Of a DNA stretch of 64,000 nucleotides, positions 17,102 through 25,342 are shown piece after piece. Made by a program: the position numbers and the translations under genes. This DNA comes from G958295935 sp965224235. GTDB taxonomy: Bacteria; Chloroflexota; Dehalococcoidia; Lucifugimonadales; Lucifugimonadaceae. Under the pieces are notes generated by a model, which ran no database searches, was not told the origin of the DNA, and saw only the letters and a program-made list of their open reading frames with translations. Within the stretch, counting starts at the first letter, position 1. Each line of letters begins with the position of its first letter. The stretch covers positions 1,922,001 through 1,986,000 of the forward strand of contig CBDCYP010000002.1 in assembly GCA_965224235.1 (NCBI GenBank). Direction: 5' to 3'.

Positions 17102-19426
17102 TCAAGATCTCGGTTCAATCGGAACGGGACGCCAGGCGGCGCCCCCCGGAGATGCTTCTCCGCGTATTACCTCGCGAAGTCCCGTGCCGTCGGTATCGGA
17201 AATCCATAGCGCCCCGCCATCCGAATCGATCAGGACCACCTCAGATTGATCCGGCGACCAGTAGGCTTCCACCACCGTAAATGGCAGTTCTATTGCGGGT
17301 AGCCGGGGTCCGCCGGACGCGTCGGCCGTCATCAATGCAAGCCCAGATTCGTCGGCCTGGGACCCCAACAGCAGACCGCTGCCGTCATTGAGCCAGCCAA
17401 ACGCCAGTTCGTCGGCAGTGCTGCCAGATAAGACTCGCTCACTGGCGCCATCTCGTTCGACCGTTAGGACAGCCACCGATCCGTCCTCGCGGATCGACGA
17501 CATTGCAAGCGACTGACCATCCGGCGACCAACGTGGCAGGACATAACGCAGTAAGTCGTCATTTGAGACACGCTTGGCCGCGTCTCGCGGAATCGGCTCG
17601 ATTTCGGACAACGGGGACTGAGGCATATCGGCCCTGTAGACTTGCCAGGCGTCTCCGGTTCGAGCTACGTAGGCAAATTCCGTACCGGTCGGCGACACCG
17701 CAGGCATGCTCGCCCCGTCCGGATCGTCCGTTAACCTGGCGACGGCGCCCGACGACGGGTCTATGGCGTGGATCTGATCGCCGCCGCTGAGGTCGGAGAC
17801 ATACAGGAGTAACGATCCGTCTGGAGTCCAGGCCGGAGCTGATTCCTTTGCCCCGTTTTCAAGCAGCTCCTCAGAGAGCGGCAGGAGCGAGGCATCGTCC
17901 AGATCCAACATGTAGATCACTCCACCGTCCGAATCTTGCACTTCGAACGCCAGGAGGTCGCTGCTCCGCGGTCTGACGGTGACCGATATTGTCGCCGCCA
18001 ATTCCGCGGCGTTTCCCGCGGCGTCTGCCGGTATGACGCCGCGCACGGCATCGGGAAAATCACCGGTCTCAAAGCACGCTATAAACGCCCCGCGGTCCGT
18101 CACGCGCCCGCATCCGGTAACTCTCCATTCGATTGGCGCGTCATCGATCTGATTGCCGTGACGATCCTCCACGTAGACCTGCAATGGCGCCGACGCTCCA
18201 GCCGGAACCGAGTCTCCATCCGGACCCAGACGCAGGACAACCGCCGGCCCGGGTTCGATAACGACCGGCACGTCTGCGAATGTGCTGACTCCGTCCTTAG
18301 TCGCTTGGACGGTCAGCGAGTCGCCAGTCAATTTTCCCGCCACCGTTCTTGCGCTGAACATTCCCGAGCGATCTATGTTTCCCAACTCTTCGTCGGTCAG
18401 AAGCCAGTTGACGATGTCCGGCGTCACCATATTTCCAAAACGGTCGAAAGCCGTGGCCGTCAGTTTCACGGTCCCTTCCAGCGCCACCACAACTTCGGCC
18501 GGAGTCACGTCTATGCGATCAATGATGCCCGGAGTTATCTTGCCGGTCAGTTCCGCGGTCACCTCCTCGCCTTCGTGCGAAACAACCAGCGTGACCAACT
18601 TCTCCGTCCCGCTGGTGACGGCTGTACCGGCGGTGAACAGCCCTTCAGCGTTCATCTGATCTTGATTTCTAACTGGCTGCCAGTCGGATTTGGCGTCGCT
18701 GACGACGTTCCCGTGCAGGTCCGTGGCGACGGCCTCAAGTGAGATGGATCTTCCTGCCGAAACCTCGAATTCGTCATTGAGAACTTCCACCGACGCCAAT
18801 GGCCCGACTCCGAGATTCACCGATGCGTTACCCGTTCCGGACCTTCCCAGCCTCTCAAAATCAGCCTCTATCGCCGCCGGATATTCGCCCTCCGGGCCCG
18901 ATGCCGACAGGACGCCGCTGTCATCGATCGTGCCTACAGCCGGCGCCACTTTCCAGGTGATTTCCGCGTTCGGTACAGGGTTGCCCAATTCGTCGTAAGC
19001 AAGGGCCGTGAACGACCTTGTGTCCCCGTTGTTCAATTCGACAATTGCAGGTTCGACTACAACCCATCCGGCCGGACCGGGCTGGACTGAAATTATGGAT
19101 TCGCTGGTAGACGACCGGTCGGCGCGAGTTACCGACAGCCGGACTGTGAATTGACCGGCGTCGTAATACGTGTGGGAAGGCGTTTGATCGCTGCTCACGG
19201 CGCCATCTCCGAAGTTCCAGGCGAACGCCGTGTCCTCTGACTCTTCGGTAGGGGAAAACTTGACCGTTAACGGCGCCGGACCGACGACGACGTTTGCAGC
19301 GAAATCGCCTGCCGGAGGAGCTGGTGATGAGCAGGCCGCGCCAACCAAAAGGATCACAAACCCGGCCGACGTCAAAATTAAAGACCTTATGAAGAGCGGG
19401 TTGGGAGTCGCGAATATTCCTGGCAC
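17102..19426 (-). CDS. Secreted lipoprotein with PKD, Ig-like and TolB-type beta-propeller domains
   Basis: A 774-residue surface protein. A signal peptide ends in LLVGAAC, so Cys32 would be lipidated. Residues 40-115 form a PKD domain (FAWNFGDGAVSSDQTPSHTY). From about 118 to 480 there are four repeated bacterial Ig-like units with motifs such as AYDELGNPVPNAEITW and AFDRFGNMVTPDIVNW. From about 490 to the end, repeated PAWTPDGSLLLYVSD, PAVSPTGTEFAYVAR and PRWSPDGQSLAMSS units form a TolB/WD40-like propeller. Such proteins bind polymers or other surface proteins; there is no catalytic motif. It is monocistronic. Its function is not predictable beyond adhesion or sensing at the cell surface. 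Confidence 0.85.
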   Translation of the reverse strand: MPGIFATPNPLFIRSLILTSAGFVILLVGAACSSPAPPAGDFAANVVVGPAPLTVKFSPTEESEDTAFAWNFGDGAVSSDQTPSHTYYDAGQFTVRLSVTRADRSSTSESIISVQPGPAGWVVVEPAIVELNNGDTRSFTALAYDELGNPVPNAEITWKVAPAVGTIDDSGVLSASGPEGEYPAAIEADFERLGRSGTGNASVNLGVGPLASVEVLNDEFEVSAGRSISLEAVATDLHGNVVSDAKSDWQPVRNQDQMNAEGLFTAGTAVTSGTEKLVTLVVSHEGEEVTAELTGKITPGIIDRIDVTPAEVVVALEGTVKLTATAFDRFGNMVTPDIVNWLLTDEELGNIDRSGMFSARTVAGKLTGDSLTVQATKDGVSTFADVPVVIEPGPAVVLRLGPDGDSVPAGASAPLQVYVEDRHGNQIDDAPIEWRVTGCGRVTDRGAFIACFETGDFPDAVRGVIPADAAGNAAELAATISVTVRPRSSDLLAFEVQDSDGGVIYMLDLDDASLLPLSEELLENGAKESAPAWTPDGSLLLYVSDLSGGDQIHAIDPSSGAVARLTDDPDGASMPAVSPTGTEFAYVARTGDAWQVYRADMPQSPLSEIEPIPRDAAKRVSNDDLLRYVLPRWSPDGQSLAMSSIREDGSVAVLTVERDGASERVLSGSTADELAFGWLNDGSGLLLGSQADESGLALMTADASGGPRLPAIELPFTVVEAYWSPDQSEVVLIDSDGGALWISDTDGTGLREVIRGEASPGGAAWRPVPIEPRS

Positions 19427-20119
19427 GGGCGTTGGATTCCTCCTGGTGCGGTTCGTGCTGGATCACGACTGCTAAACGTACCCCAATGTACAGACGAATG
19501 GCGGTAGGAGACTGCTCAGTAATACGTGTGTTGCTGGATTCGGACTTTCTTTCGAGTCAGGTGAATTGCGCGATGCGAAACCGCCGCCCGGCCAGCCAGC
19601 CACTCGAACGGAAAAGTGTCGCTATACGTAGGCAGTCCACTCTGCATCGACCCTGAAGCCCGCGCAAACCTGTTGTGGCCGCATGTATGAACGCCCTTTT
19701 AGGCTAGCGGCTGGCCTCTTCCGCACCGTCATGGGGTTTCTCCATGTGCTTGAACGCCGCCGAACCCGATGGCACACTGCGCCGATGCCCGCGCAACACT
19801 TGTGCTCCGCGGCGCCACGCTCGCAGCGGCGCTCCCCCTGAGCCTGCGCCCTCCGCAGCAGGCCCCACAGATCTTCGTAGTGTTCCAACACATTCAGGCC
19901 GGACGCCGATTGGGTCACGTCCAGGTAGACCCCAAGCCCAGTCACGGCCGTCATACTGGGCGAGCTTTTTTTCGAAGCGAATTGGAATGGCAAGGAAACT
20001 GCGCGCAAATCATACCGGCTAACGCGGGATATGCTTTCGAGGGTCCTTAGCGTGTGTTCGGAGTCCGATAGGCTGGTGAAATGTGACGGGCCTAAAAGTA
20101 GCTGTAGTCCGGCCGAGTT
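19427..20119. other. Gap without a recognised gene
   Basis: Nearly 700 bases between the lipoprotein start and the duplicated lipB tail. The longest frame is on the minus strand (19622-20008, 128 codons) and contains YLDVTQSASGLNVLEHYEDL, which looks somewhat protein-like, but I recognise no family and see no convincing start. It may be a fragment of a decayed gene. Confidence 0.4.
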
Positions 20120-20225
20120 GAGCGCCCAAAAACCTGGCGAAGATGTCGGCGGTCCTGAAACCGAAGGTCTGAAGTCCCGTGTCAGAACCGGTCAATGTCT
20201 CCATCGAGGCCTCCGCCAGGTCCAG
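20120..20225 (-). pseudogene. Degenerate duplicate of the lipB C-terminal region
   Basis: The minus strand encodes ASMETLTGSDTGLQTFGF and FARFLGAQL, clearly related to ASIETLTGSNPGVKAVGF and FAGFLGAQI at the end of the adjacent lipB. The two units are about 200 bases apart in direct orientation. The copy has no start, diverges strongly after LGAQL and cannot work alone. It indicates an old tandem duplication of the 3' end of lipB. Confidence 0.65.
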
Positions 20226-20255
20226 CGCCCCCGAGGCGAGGCGTTGTTATTGCGC

Positions 20256-21005
20256 CTACCCCGGTTGGGGCAACGCTCCCACATTCAGGCAAACTTCAGG
20301 TGTCATCCAATCGATCTGTGCGCCCAAAAACCCGGCAAAATTCTCAGCGGCCATGAAACCAACCGCCTTAACTCCAGGATTCGAACCGGTCAAAGTCTCG
20401 ATTGAGGCCACCGGGAGATCCCGCATCCCGCACGGCACGATGTGTGAGTAGTAGTTGAGGTCCGTCGAGACGTTCAGCGCCAATCCATGCTTTGTAATGC
20501 CGGAAGACACCCGGACACCGATTGCGGCGATCTTTGCTCCGGCCGGATTCTTGCCCTTTTCCGGCCTGGCGCCAGGTTCGCCGCGGACCCAAACCCCGGT
20601 CTTTCCAACAACTCGGTGGCCATATACTCCGAAGTGTCGCAACGTGTCGATCACGGACTGCTCAAGCAATCGGACGTACGCGACCGGTCCGATTCGTGCG
20701 GCGCGGATGCTTATGATCGGGTACGCGATCAACTGACCGGGACCGTGGTACGTCGCCTCACCACCCCGATCGGTCTCGTGCGCCTCAATACCGTGTGCTG
20801 CGAGCCATTCCGGGCCGGCCAACAGATCTGCGGTGACGCCCCTGCGGCCGAGCGTGACCACGTGGGGATGTTCCAGCAGCAGCATCGTGTCCGGTATCGA
20901 TCCGCCTTTCCTAGCCTCCATAAGACGGTCCTGGAGCGCTGCCGCGTCGCTGTACGCAACGCGCCCCAACCATGCCGCCCTGACTGCCGGGCCTGTGGGG
21001 TTCAT
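20256..21005 (-). CDS. lipB: Octanoyl-[acyl-carrier protein]:protein N-octanoyltransferase
   Basis: LipB moves octanoyl groups from acyl carrier protein to the lipoyl domains of dehydrogenase E2 subunits, the first step of lipoate assembly. Signature motifs are LLEHPHVVTLGRRG, GGEATYHGPGQLIAYPI (the RGGxxTYHGPGQ family block), KTGVWV, and AKIAAIGVRVSSGITKHGLALNV with the conserved Lys and Cys (SHIVPCGM). The start chosen (ATG at 21005) overlaps the stop of the E2 gene by four bases, ATGA. A longer frame upstream lies entirely inside the E2 gene. Position as the last gene of the dehydrogenase operon suggests supply of lipoyl groups to the neighbouring E2. Confidence 0.93.
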   Translation of the reverse strand: MNPTGPAVRAAWLGRVAYSDAAALQDRLMEARKGGSIPDTMLLLEHPHVVTLGRRGVTADLLAGPEWLAAHGIEAHETDRGGEATYHGPGQLIAYPIISIRAARIGPVAYVRLLEQSVIDTLRHFGVYGHRVVGKTGVWVRGEPGARPEKGKNPAGAKIAAIGVRVSSGITKHGLALNVSTDLNYYSHIVPCGMRDLPVASIETLTGSNPGVKAVGFMAAENFAGFLGAQIDWMTPEVCLNVGALPQPG

Positions 21006-22309
21006 TCGACCGGAGTATCGGCCGACACGGACTCGAGTTGGGCCTTGAATTCCCGTAAGAATGGAGCGGCCTCTGCGCCGTCGATCAGCCGGTGATCGAA
21101 CGACAGACACGCATTCATTATCCAACGGACCGCGACTTCCTCACCGTGATCCGAACTAACCACCACGGGTCTCTTGACTATGGCTTCCGTGGTAAGGATG
21201 GCGACCTGCGGGTGATTGATAATTGCGCCACCAAGGACCGAGCCCAAGGCGCCGGTGTTATTCAGCGTGAACGTTCCACCTCGTATATCGTTGAGTTCCA
21301 GTGCGCCGTTCCTGGCCTTGGCAATCAGTTCCGACGACCGTTTCGCAATGCCGGTCAGGTTCTCTATGTCGGCATCATGTAGTACGGGGACGTAGAGACC
21401 GTCGCTGGCCGCCACCGCTATCCCAAGGTTTATCCGGTTTCTCGTGTACGCTCTGGATCCTTCCCACGTGGAATTCAGCAAACTATTGGCCGCCAATGCA
21501 CGGGCCGCGGCCCTGATCGTAAACGGCAGGTAGGTCAGATCGACACCGCAACGGGCCTTTACCCGCTCGCGATTGGCGTTTCGGCAACTCACTACGCCCG
21601 TTACGTCAACTTCGATGGCGGACCAGGCGTGGGGTATCTCGCGCCAACTCCGCGACATGTGCGAAGCGGTCAGCTTTTTCGCTGGCGACAGAACGACCGG
21701 TCGATCCGCAGGGTCACGTTCGTCTCCGTCTGAAGCAGCCAATTCCGTGGCTCTGCTTTGAACCGCCGTGAGGATGTCGTTCCTCGTGATCCGTCCTCCA
21801 AGACCGGTTCCACGTACCGAGGCAGGATCGATTCTGTGCTCGGCCGCCAGCCGAGCCACCAACGGCGAAAGGCCAATCCGTGTTGGCTGACTTTCCACGG
21901 GAGGGTCAACAGGTTCAGGCCTCTCAGGTTGCGGCGCGCTTGTGTCCTTGACCACGCTCCCCATTGAAACGACGTTGACGCCTTGGACCAGCGTTCCGAT
22001 CCGGTCCGGTTCAATCGGGTTGGAGTCCAGATCTTCCGACGGCCCTGCAGATATTTCTTCCTGCGGCAATTCTTCGGCGTCCATTTCGGCTATTGGCGCG
22101 CCCATCGCCACGGTATCCCCGGCGCCCGCCAGGATTTTGGTTATCTTCCCGGCGGCAGGGGAGGGCAGTTCCATCGCGACTTTGTCGGTTATGATTTCGA
22201 CCAGCGGGTCGAATTTTTCGACCGCTTGACCGGGTTCGACAAGCCACTCGCCTATCACCGCTTCTACCACCGACTCGCCGACGTGGGGCAACTTGATCTG
22301 ATAGTCCAT
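21002..22309 (-). CDS. Dihydrolipoamide acyltransferase, E2 subunit of a 2-oxoacid dehydrogenase
   Basis: A 435-residue E2. Residues 1-78 are a lipoyl domain with the lipoylated Lys43 in TDKVAME. A Pro/Ser-rich linker follows, then a peripheral-subunit-binding domain around 145-185 (LSPLVARLAAEHRIDPASVR, GLGGRITRNDIL). The acyltransferase domain from about 210 ends with the active site SFDHRLIDG, His406. Together with the two upstream E1 genes it forms the core of a branched-chain-type or related 2-oxoacid dehydrogenase, which converts 2-oxoacids to acyl-CoA. It starts one base after the E1-beta stop. No E3 gene is present in the window. The exact substrate class is inferred from E1 being two separate subunits. 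Confidence 0.92.
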   Translation of the reverse strand: MDYQIKLPHVGESVVEAVIGEWLVEPGQAVEKFDPLVEIITDKVAMELPSPAAGKITKILAGAGDTVAMGAPIAEMDAEELPQEEISAGPSEDLDSNPIEPDRIGTLVQGVNVVSMGSVVKDTSAPQPERPEPVDPPVESQPTRIGLSPLVARLAAEHRIDPASVRGTGLGGRITRNDILTAVQSRATELAASDGDERDPADRPVVLSPAKKLTASHMSRSWREIPHAWSAIEVDVTGVVSCRNANRERVKARCGVDLTYLPFTIRAAARALAANSLLNSTWEGSRAYTRNRINLGIAVAASDGLYVPVLHDADIENLTGIAKRSSELIAKARNGALELNDIRGGTFTLNNTGALGSVLGGAIINHPQVAILTTEAIVKRPVVVSSDHGEEVAVRWIMNACLSFDHRLIDGAEAAPFLREFKAQLESVSADTPVE

Positions 22310-22310
22310 T

Positions 22311-23297
22311 TCAGATTGCGACCAGTTGCCGGATGGCGTGGGCTATGTTGTTTGGTGAAGGCATGTACTCCGCCTCCTGAAGTGGGCTGTAGGGCATCGG
22401 AGGCAGGTCCGGAGGGGTCACCCTTCTCACCGGCCCGTCAAGCTCGAAAAACGCCTGGTCGGCGATCACCGCAGCCACCTCTGACGCAACGCTGACGACC
22501 GGCGTGTCCTCCTGCACGATTAGCGCCTTGCTCGTCTTGCGGACCGATCGGAGAATCATCTCGGTGTCCAACGGACGCAACGTACGCAGGTCCACCACCT
22601 CGGCTTCGATCCCTTCTTGTTCAGATACCTGCGCGGCAGCTTGCAGCGTGTAGTGCAACATCATGCCGTACGTCACCACCGTGATGTCACCGCCGCGGCG
22701 CTTGATCTCCGCTCGGCCTATGGGCTCCGTGTAGGCGCCGGCGGGCGCGTGGCCTCTCACGAGTCTGTAGGTGCGTTTGTGTTCCAAAAACACCACCGGA
22801 TCATCATCGCGAATGGCGGATATCAGCAGCCCCTTGGCGTCGTAGGGCGTCGCCGGGGCCACGACCTTCAGCCCCGGCGTGTGGACAAGCAGCGCCTCGA
22901 CGCTCTGCGAGTGGTACAGGCCGCCTCGTATACCGCCGCCGTGCGCAACACGCACCACCATCGGCGCGTTGCGTTGGCCGGCTGTGCCGAAACGGACCTT
23001 GGCTGCCTCTCCGACGAGTTGGTTTATGCCCGGCCAGATGAAGTCACCGAACTGAATTTCGGCGATAGGACGCATCCCGTTGACAGCGGCTCCCAATGCG
23101 ATGCCGATTATCGACGATTCAGCGAGGGGGGTGTCGATCACCCGACCTTCGCCGAACTCTTCCATCAGGCCATCAGTGGCGAGAAACACGCCGCCTCGGG
23201 CGCCGATGTCCTCCCCCAGGACAAACACGGAAGGGTCCCTGAGCATTTCGAGACGCATGGCATCCCGAACAGCTTCGACGACGTTCATCGTTGGCAT
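22311..23297 (-). CDS. 2-oxoacid dehydrogenase E1 beta subunit
   Basis: A 328-residue beta subunit of a heterotetrameric thiamine-diphosphate E1. Typical blocks are the start MNVVEAVRDAMRLEMLRDP, VFVLGEDIGARGGVF, IDTPLAESSIIGIALGAA, EIQFGDFIWPGINQL, and the C-terminal ALIVQEDTPVVSVASEVAAV. The ATG at 23297 overlaps the stop of the E1-alpha gene by one base (TGATG). An upstream extension of the frame by 65 codons lies within the alpha gene and is not used. Its partners are the alpha subunit before it and the E2 after it. Confidence 0.93.
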   Translation of the reverse strand: MPTMNVVEAVRDAMRLEMLRDPSVFVLGEDIGARGGVFLATDGLMEEFGEGRVIDTPLAESSIIGIALGAAVNGMRPIAEIQFGDFIWPGINQLVGEAAKVRFGTAGQRNAPMVVRVAHGGGIRGGLYHSQSVEALLVHTPGLKVVAPATPYDAKGLLISAIRDDDPVVFLEHKRTYRLVRGHAPAGAYTEPIGRAEIKRRGGDITVVTYGMMLHYTLQAAAQVSEQEGIEAEVVDLRTLRPLDTEMILRSVRKTSKALIVQEDTPVVSVASEVAAVIADQAFFELDGPVRRVTPPDLPPMPYSPLQEAEYMPSPNNIAHAIRQLVAI

Positions 23298-24343
23298 CAG
23301 TCGCCCTGCCGTGGATCTGCGTAAAGATGGTCGTACATAGTTTCGATTCCCGGATACGGCAAAGCTTCCGCCTTGTCCGTCGCATCGATCACCGCCCTGC
23401 GCGCCTCCTGCCGGATCTTCTTGTCCCCGTCGTCGTCCAATATCCCCATCCTTTTGAGAGTCTGGAACGTGAGGTCGATCGGATCCCGGCACTGCATCTC
23501 CAGGATGTCTACGGGCGACCGGTACCGGGTGTGGTCGTCGTCCGACGTATGCGGTAAGAGCCTGTCTACCACCGCCTCCAACAACACAGGTCCGCTTCCT
23601 GACCGGATAGACGCAGCGGCCTCACTCGCCGCTTCGTGCACGGCGAACAAATCCCTGCCGTCCACTGAGACCCCCGGAAACCCGTAAGCTGCCGCCCGCG
23701 TGGCTACACTTTCGATGCTCATCTGCAATCTCAATGGCACAGACAGGGCGAAACCGTTGTTTTCGCAAAAAAATAGCACCGGCAGTTTGTGGACGCCGGC
23801 GAAGTTCATGGCCTCGTGACAATCGCCCTGGCTCGCTCCTCCGTCGCCGAAAAACACAACCGTGATGCGGTCGTTCTCCCCCCGGAGCCTGTCCGCCAAC
23901 GCGACCCCTACAGCTTGGGACAACTGCGTGCCGATGACGTTTGAAAACGAAAACAGGTCTACCCGAGGGTGCGAACCATGGAGGGGAAACTGCCTGGCGG
24001 CGCTCATCGGTTCGCCGGACTTGGCCAGAAAACCGCACAGAAGTTCAAGCGGCGTAGTGCCTAACGCCAGCATCGCAGTGAACTGCCTGTAGTAGATCAG
24101 GAAATGATCTCTCGCAGGGTCCAGCGCGTTTATCAAGGCTACTTGCGCCGCCTCATGACCCTGGGCTGAAGCGGCGATACCGACTTTGCCTTGCCGGTTC
24201 AGCAGCCACACGCGCTCATCCAGCAACCGGCTGAGCGCCATCGTACGGTACATTGCCACCGCCCCCGACGCGTCAAGCCCTATTGGGAGCGCCGAGGCCG
24301 CCTCGTCAGAACTCTGATTGGGTGGAAAATCTGGGAAAGCCAT
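23297..24343 (-). CDS. 2-oxoacid dehydrogenase E1 alpha subunit
   Basis: A 348-residue alpha subunit. The thiamine-diphosphate motif GDGGASQGDCHEAMNFAGV followed by ENNGFALS (the GDG...NN pattern) is complete, and the phosphorylation-loop region YRSPVDILEM is recognisable. It is the first gene of the four-gene operon E1-alpha, E1-beta, E2, lipB. The frame stays open upstream to 24499, but those codons include the inverted repeat of a MITE, so the native start is most likely the ATG at 24343 (MAFPDFPPNQ). No strong ribosome site is visible in front of it. The promoter region of the operon has been altered by the MITE at 24482-24613. Confidence 0.9.
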   Translation of the reverse strand: MAFPDFPPNQSSDEAASALPIGLDASGAVAMYRTMALSRLLDERVWLLNRQGKVGIAASAQGHEAAQVALINALDPARDHFLIYYRQFTAMLALGTTPLELLCGFLAKSGEPMSAARQFPLHGSHPRVDLFSFSNVIGTQLSQAVGVALADRLRGENDRITVVFFGDGGASQGDCHEAMNFAGVHKLPVLFFCENNGFALSVPLRLQMSIESVATRAAAYGFPGVSVDGRDLFAVHEAASEAAASIRSGSGPVLLEAVVDRLLPHTSDDDHTRYRSPVDILEMQCRDPIDLTFQTLKRMGILDDDGDKKIRQEARRAVIDATDKAEALPYPGIETMYDHLYADPRQGD

Positions 24344-24478
24344 CAGAAACCCATTATAAAATGGACGCGCGTCTTGCCGGGCCCCGATTGTAATAAACCC
24401 TGGTGCAAGAGTCAGCGGCGCAACCCGCGTATACTTACGTCTCGGTCGACTTGGGTCGGCTGACACACATCTCGTTTC

Positions 24479-24616
24479 TAAGAGGGTGTCTAAAAACAAT
24501 TGTCATTCTGAGCGAAGCCGAAGAATCTACTTTCAACGAGGCGGGCCGGCCCATACAGTTGACCCAGGACCGCCCGGTATTGCTCAGGACGGAGGGACTT
24601 ATTAGACACCCTCTAA
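24479..24616. repeat. MITE family B, copy 2
   Basis: A 132-bp element (24482-24613) with inverted ends GAGGGTGTCTAA/TTAGACACCCTC and TAA duplications on both sides. It lies in the divergent promoter region between the dehydrogenase operon and the cyclophilin gene. Its right duplication is adjacent to the AAAGGAG ribosome site of the cyclophilin gene (24615-24621). Confidence 0.88.
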
Positions 24617-24626
24617 AGGAGATTCG

Positions 24627-25316
24627 ATGAGGCGCTTGAAGCTCTTTATGCTGTTGACGGCGATGTTCGCCACGACAATCGCAGCGTTGGCCTGCGACGC
24701 CGAACCGGCCCCAACACCTACGAGCGTCCCAACAGCGACAGCCAGCGTCCCGGCGCCTACCAGCGTGCCAACAGCGACGGCCAGGATTCCCATGAACACA
24801 CCACAACCACCGGCGGGGCCGCCCGATGGGCCGCCCATCGGCGATCTCGACACATCCAGGACTTACACAGCGACATTCAAGATCGAAAGCGGCGAGTTCA
24901 AAGTCGAGTTGTTCGACGACGACGCGCCGCTAACGGTGGAGAACTTTGTGAAGCTTGCCCGATCCGGATACTACGACGGCACTACCTTCCACCGCGTGCT
25001 TAAGGGCTTCATGGCACAGGGCGGTGACCCAACCGCCACCGGGTCGGGAGGCCCGGGCTACCGATTCAAAGATGAGTTCAGCGACCGTGCACACGATTCA
25101 CCCGGTGTCTTGTCGATGGCGAACAGCGGGCCCGGCACCAACGGCAGCCAATTCTTCATAACGTTTGTGCCCACCCCCCACCTCGACGGCGGGCACACGG
25201 TGTTTGGCAAAGTGGTGGAGGGCCTCGACGTTGTGCTGAACATCAGATTGAGAGATCCGGGCGCCGACGTCCGGCCGGGCGAAAAAATTCAGACCATCGA
25301 GATCGACGAAAGTTAG
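24627..25316 (+). CDS. Cyclophilin-type peptidyl-prolyl isomerase, lipoprotein
   Basis: A 229-residue exported isomerase that speeds folding at Xaa-Pro bonds outside the membrane. A signal peptide ends in AALAC, making Cys23 the lipidation site; residues 27-60 are a Thr/Pro/Ala linker. The cyclophilin domain runs from about 78: VKLARSGYYDGTTFHRVLKG, FMAQGGDPTATGSGGPG, and NGSQFFITFVPTPHLDGGHT, with catalytic-region residues FHR and QFFIT intact. AAAGGAG six bases before the ATG is the ribosome site. The gene stands alone; the convergent GMC gene follows. A MITE just upstream may supply or disturb its promoter. Confidence 0.92.
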   Translation: MRRLKLFMLLTAMFATTIAALACDAEPAPTPTSVPTATASVPAPTSVPTATARIPMNTPQPPAGPPDGPPIGDLDTSRTYTATFKIESGEFKVELFDDDAPLTVENFVKLARSGYYDGTTFHRVLKGFMAQGGDPTATGSGGPGYRFKDEFSDRAHDSPGVLSMANSGPGTNGSQFFITFVPTPHLDGGHTVFGKVVEGLDVVLNIRLRDPGADVRPGEKIQTIEIDES

Positions 25317-25342
25317 CGAGCCGGTCCTCGGCCGCCTCCGCC

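Noticed and set aside
20380..20400. GGATTCGAACCGGT resembling a tRNA T-loop
   Set aside because: It lies in the conserved coding sequence of lipB, and no acceptor or anticodon stems can be built around it.
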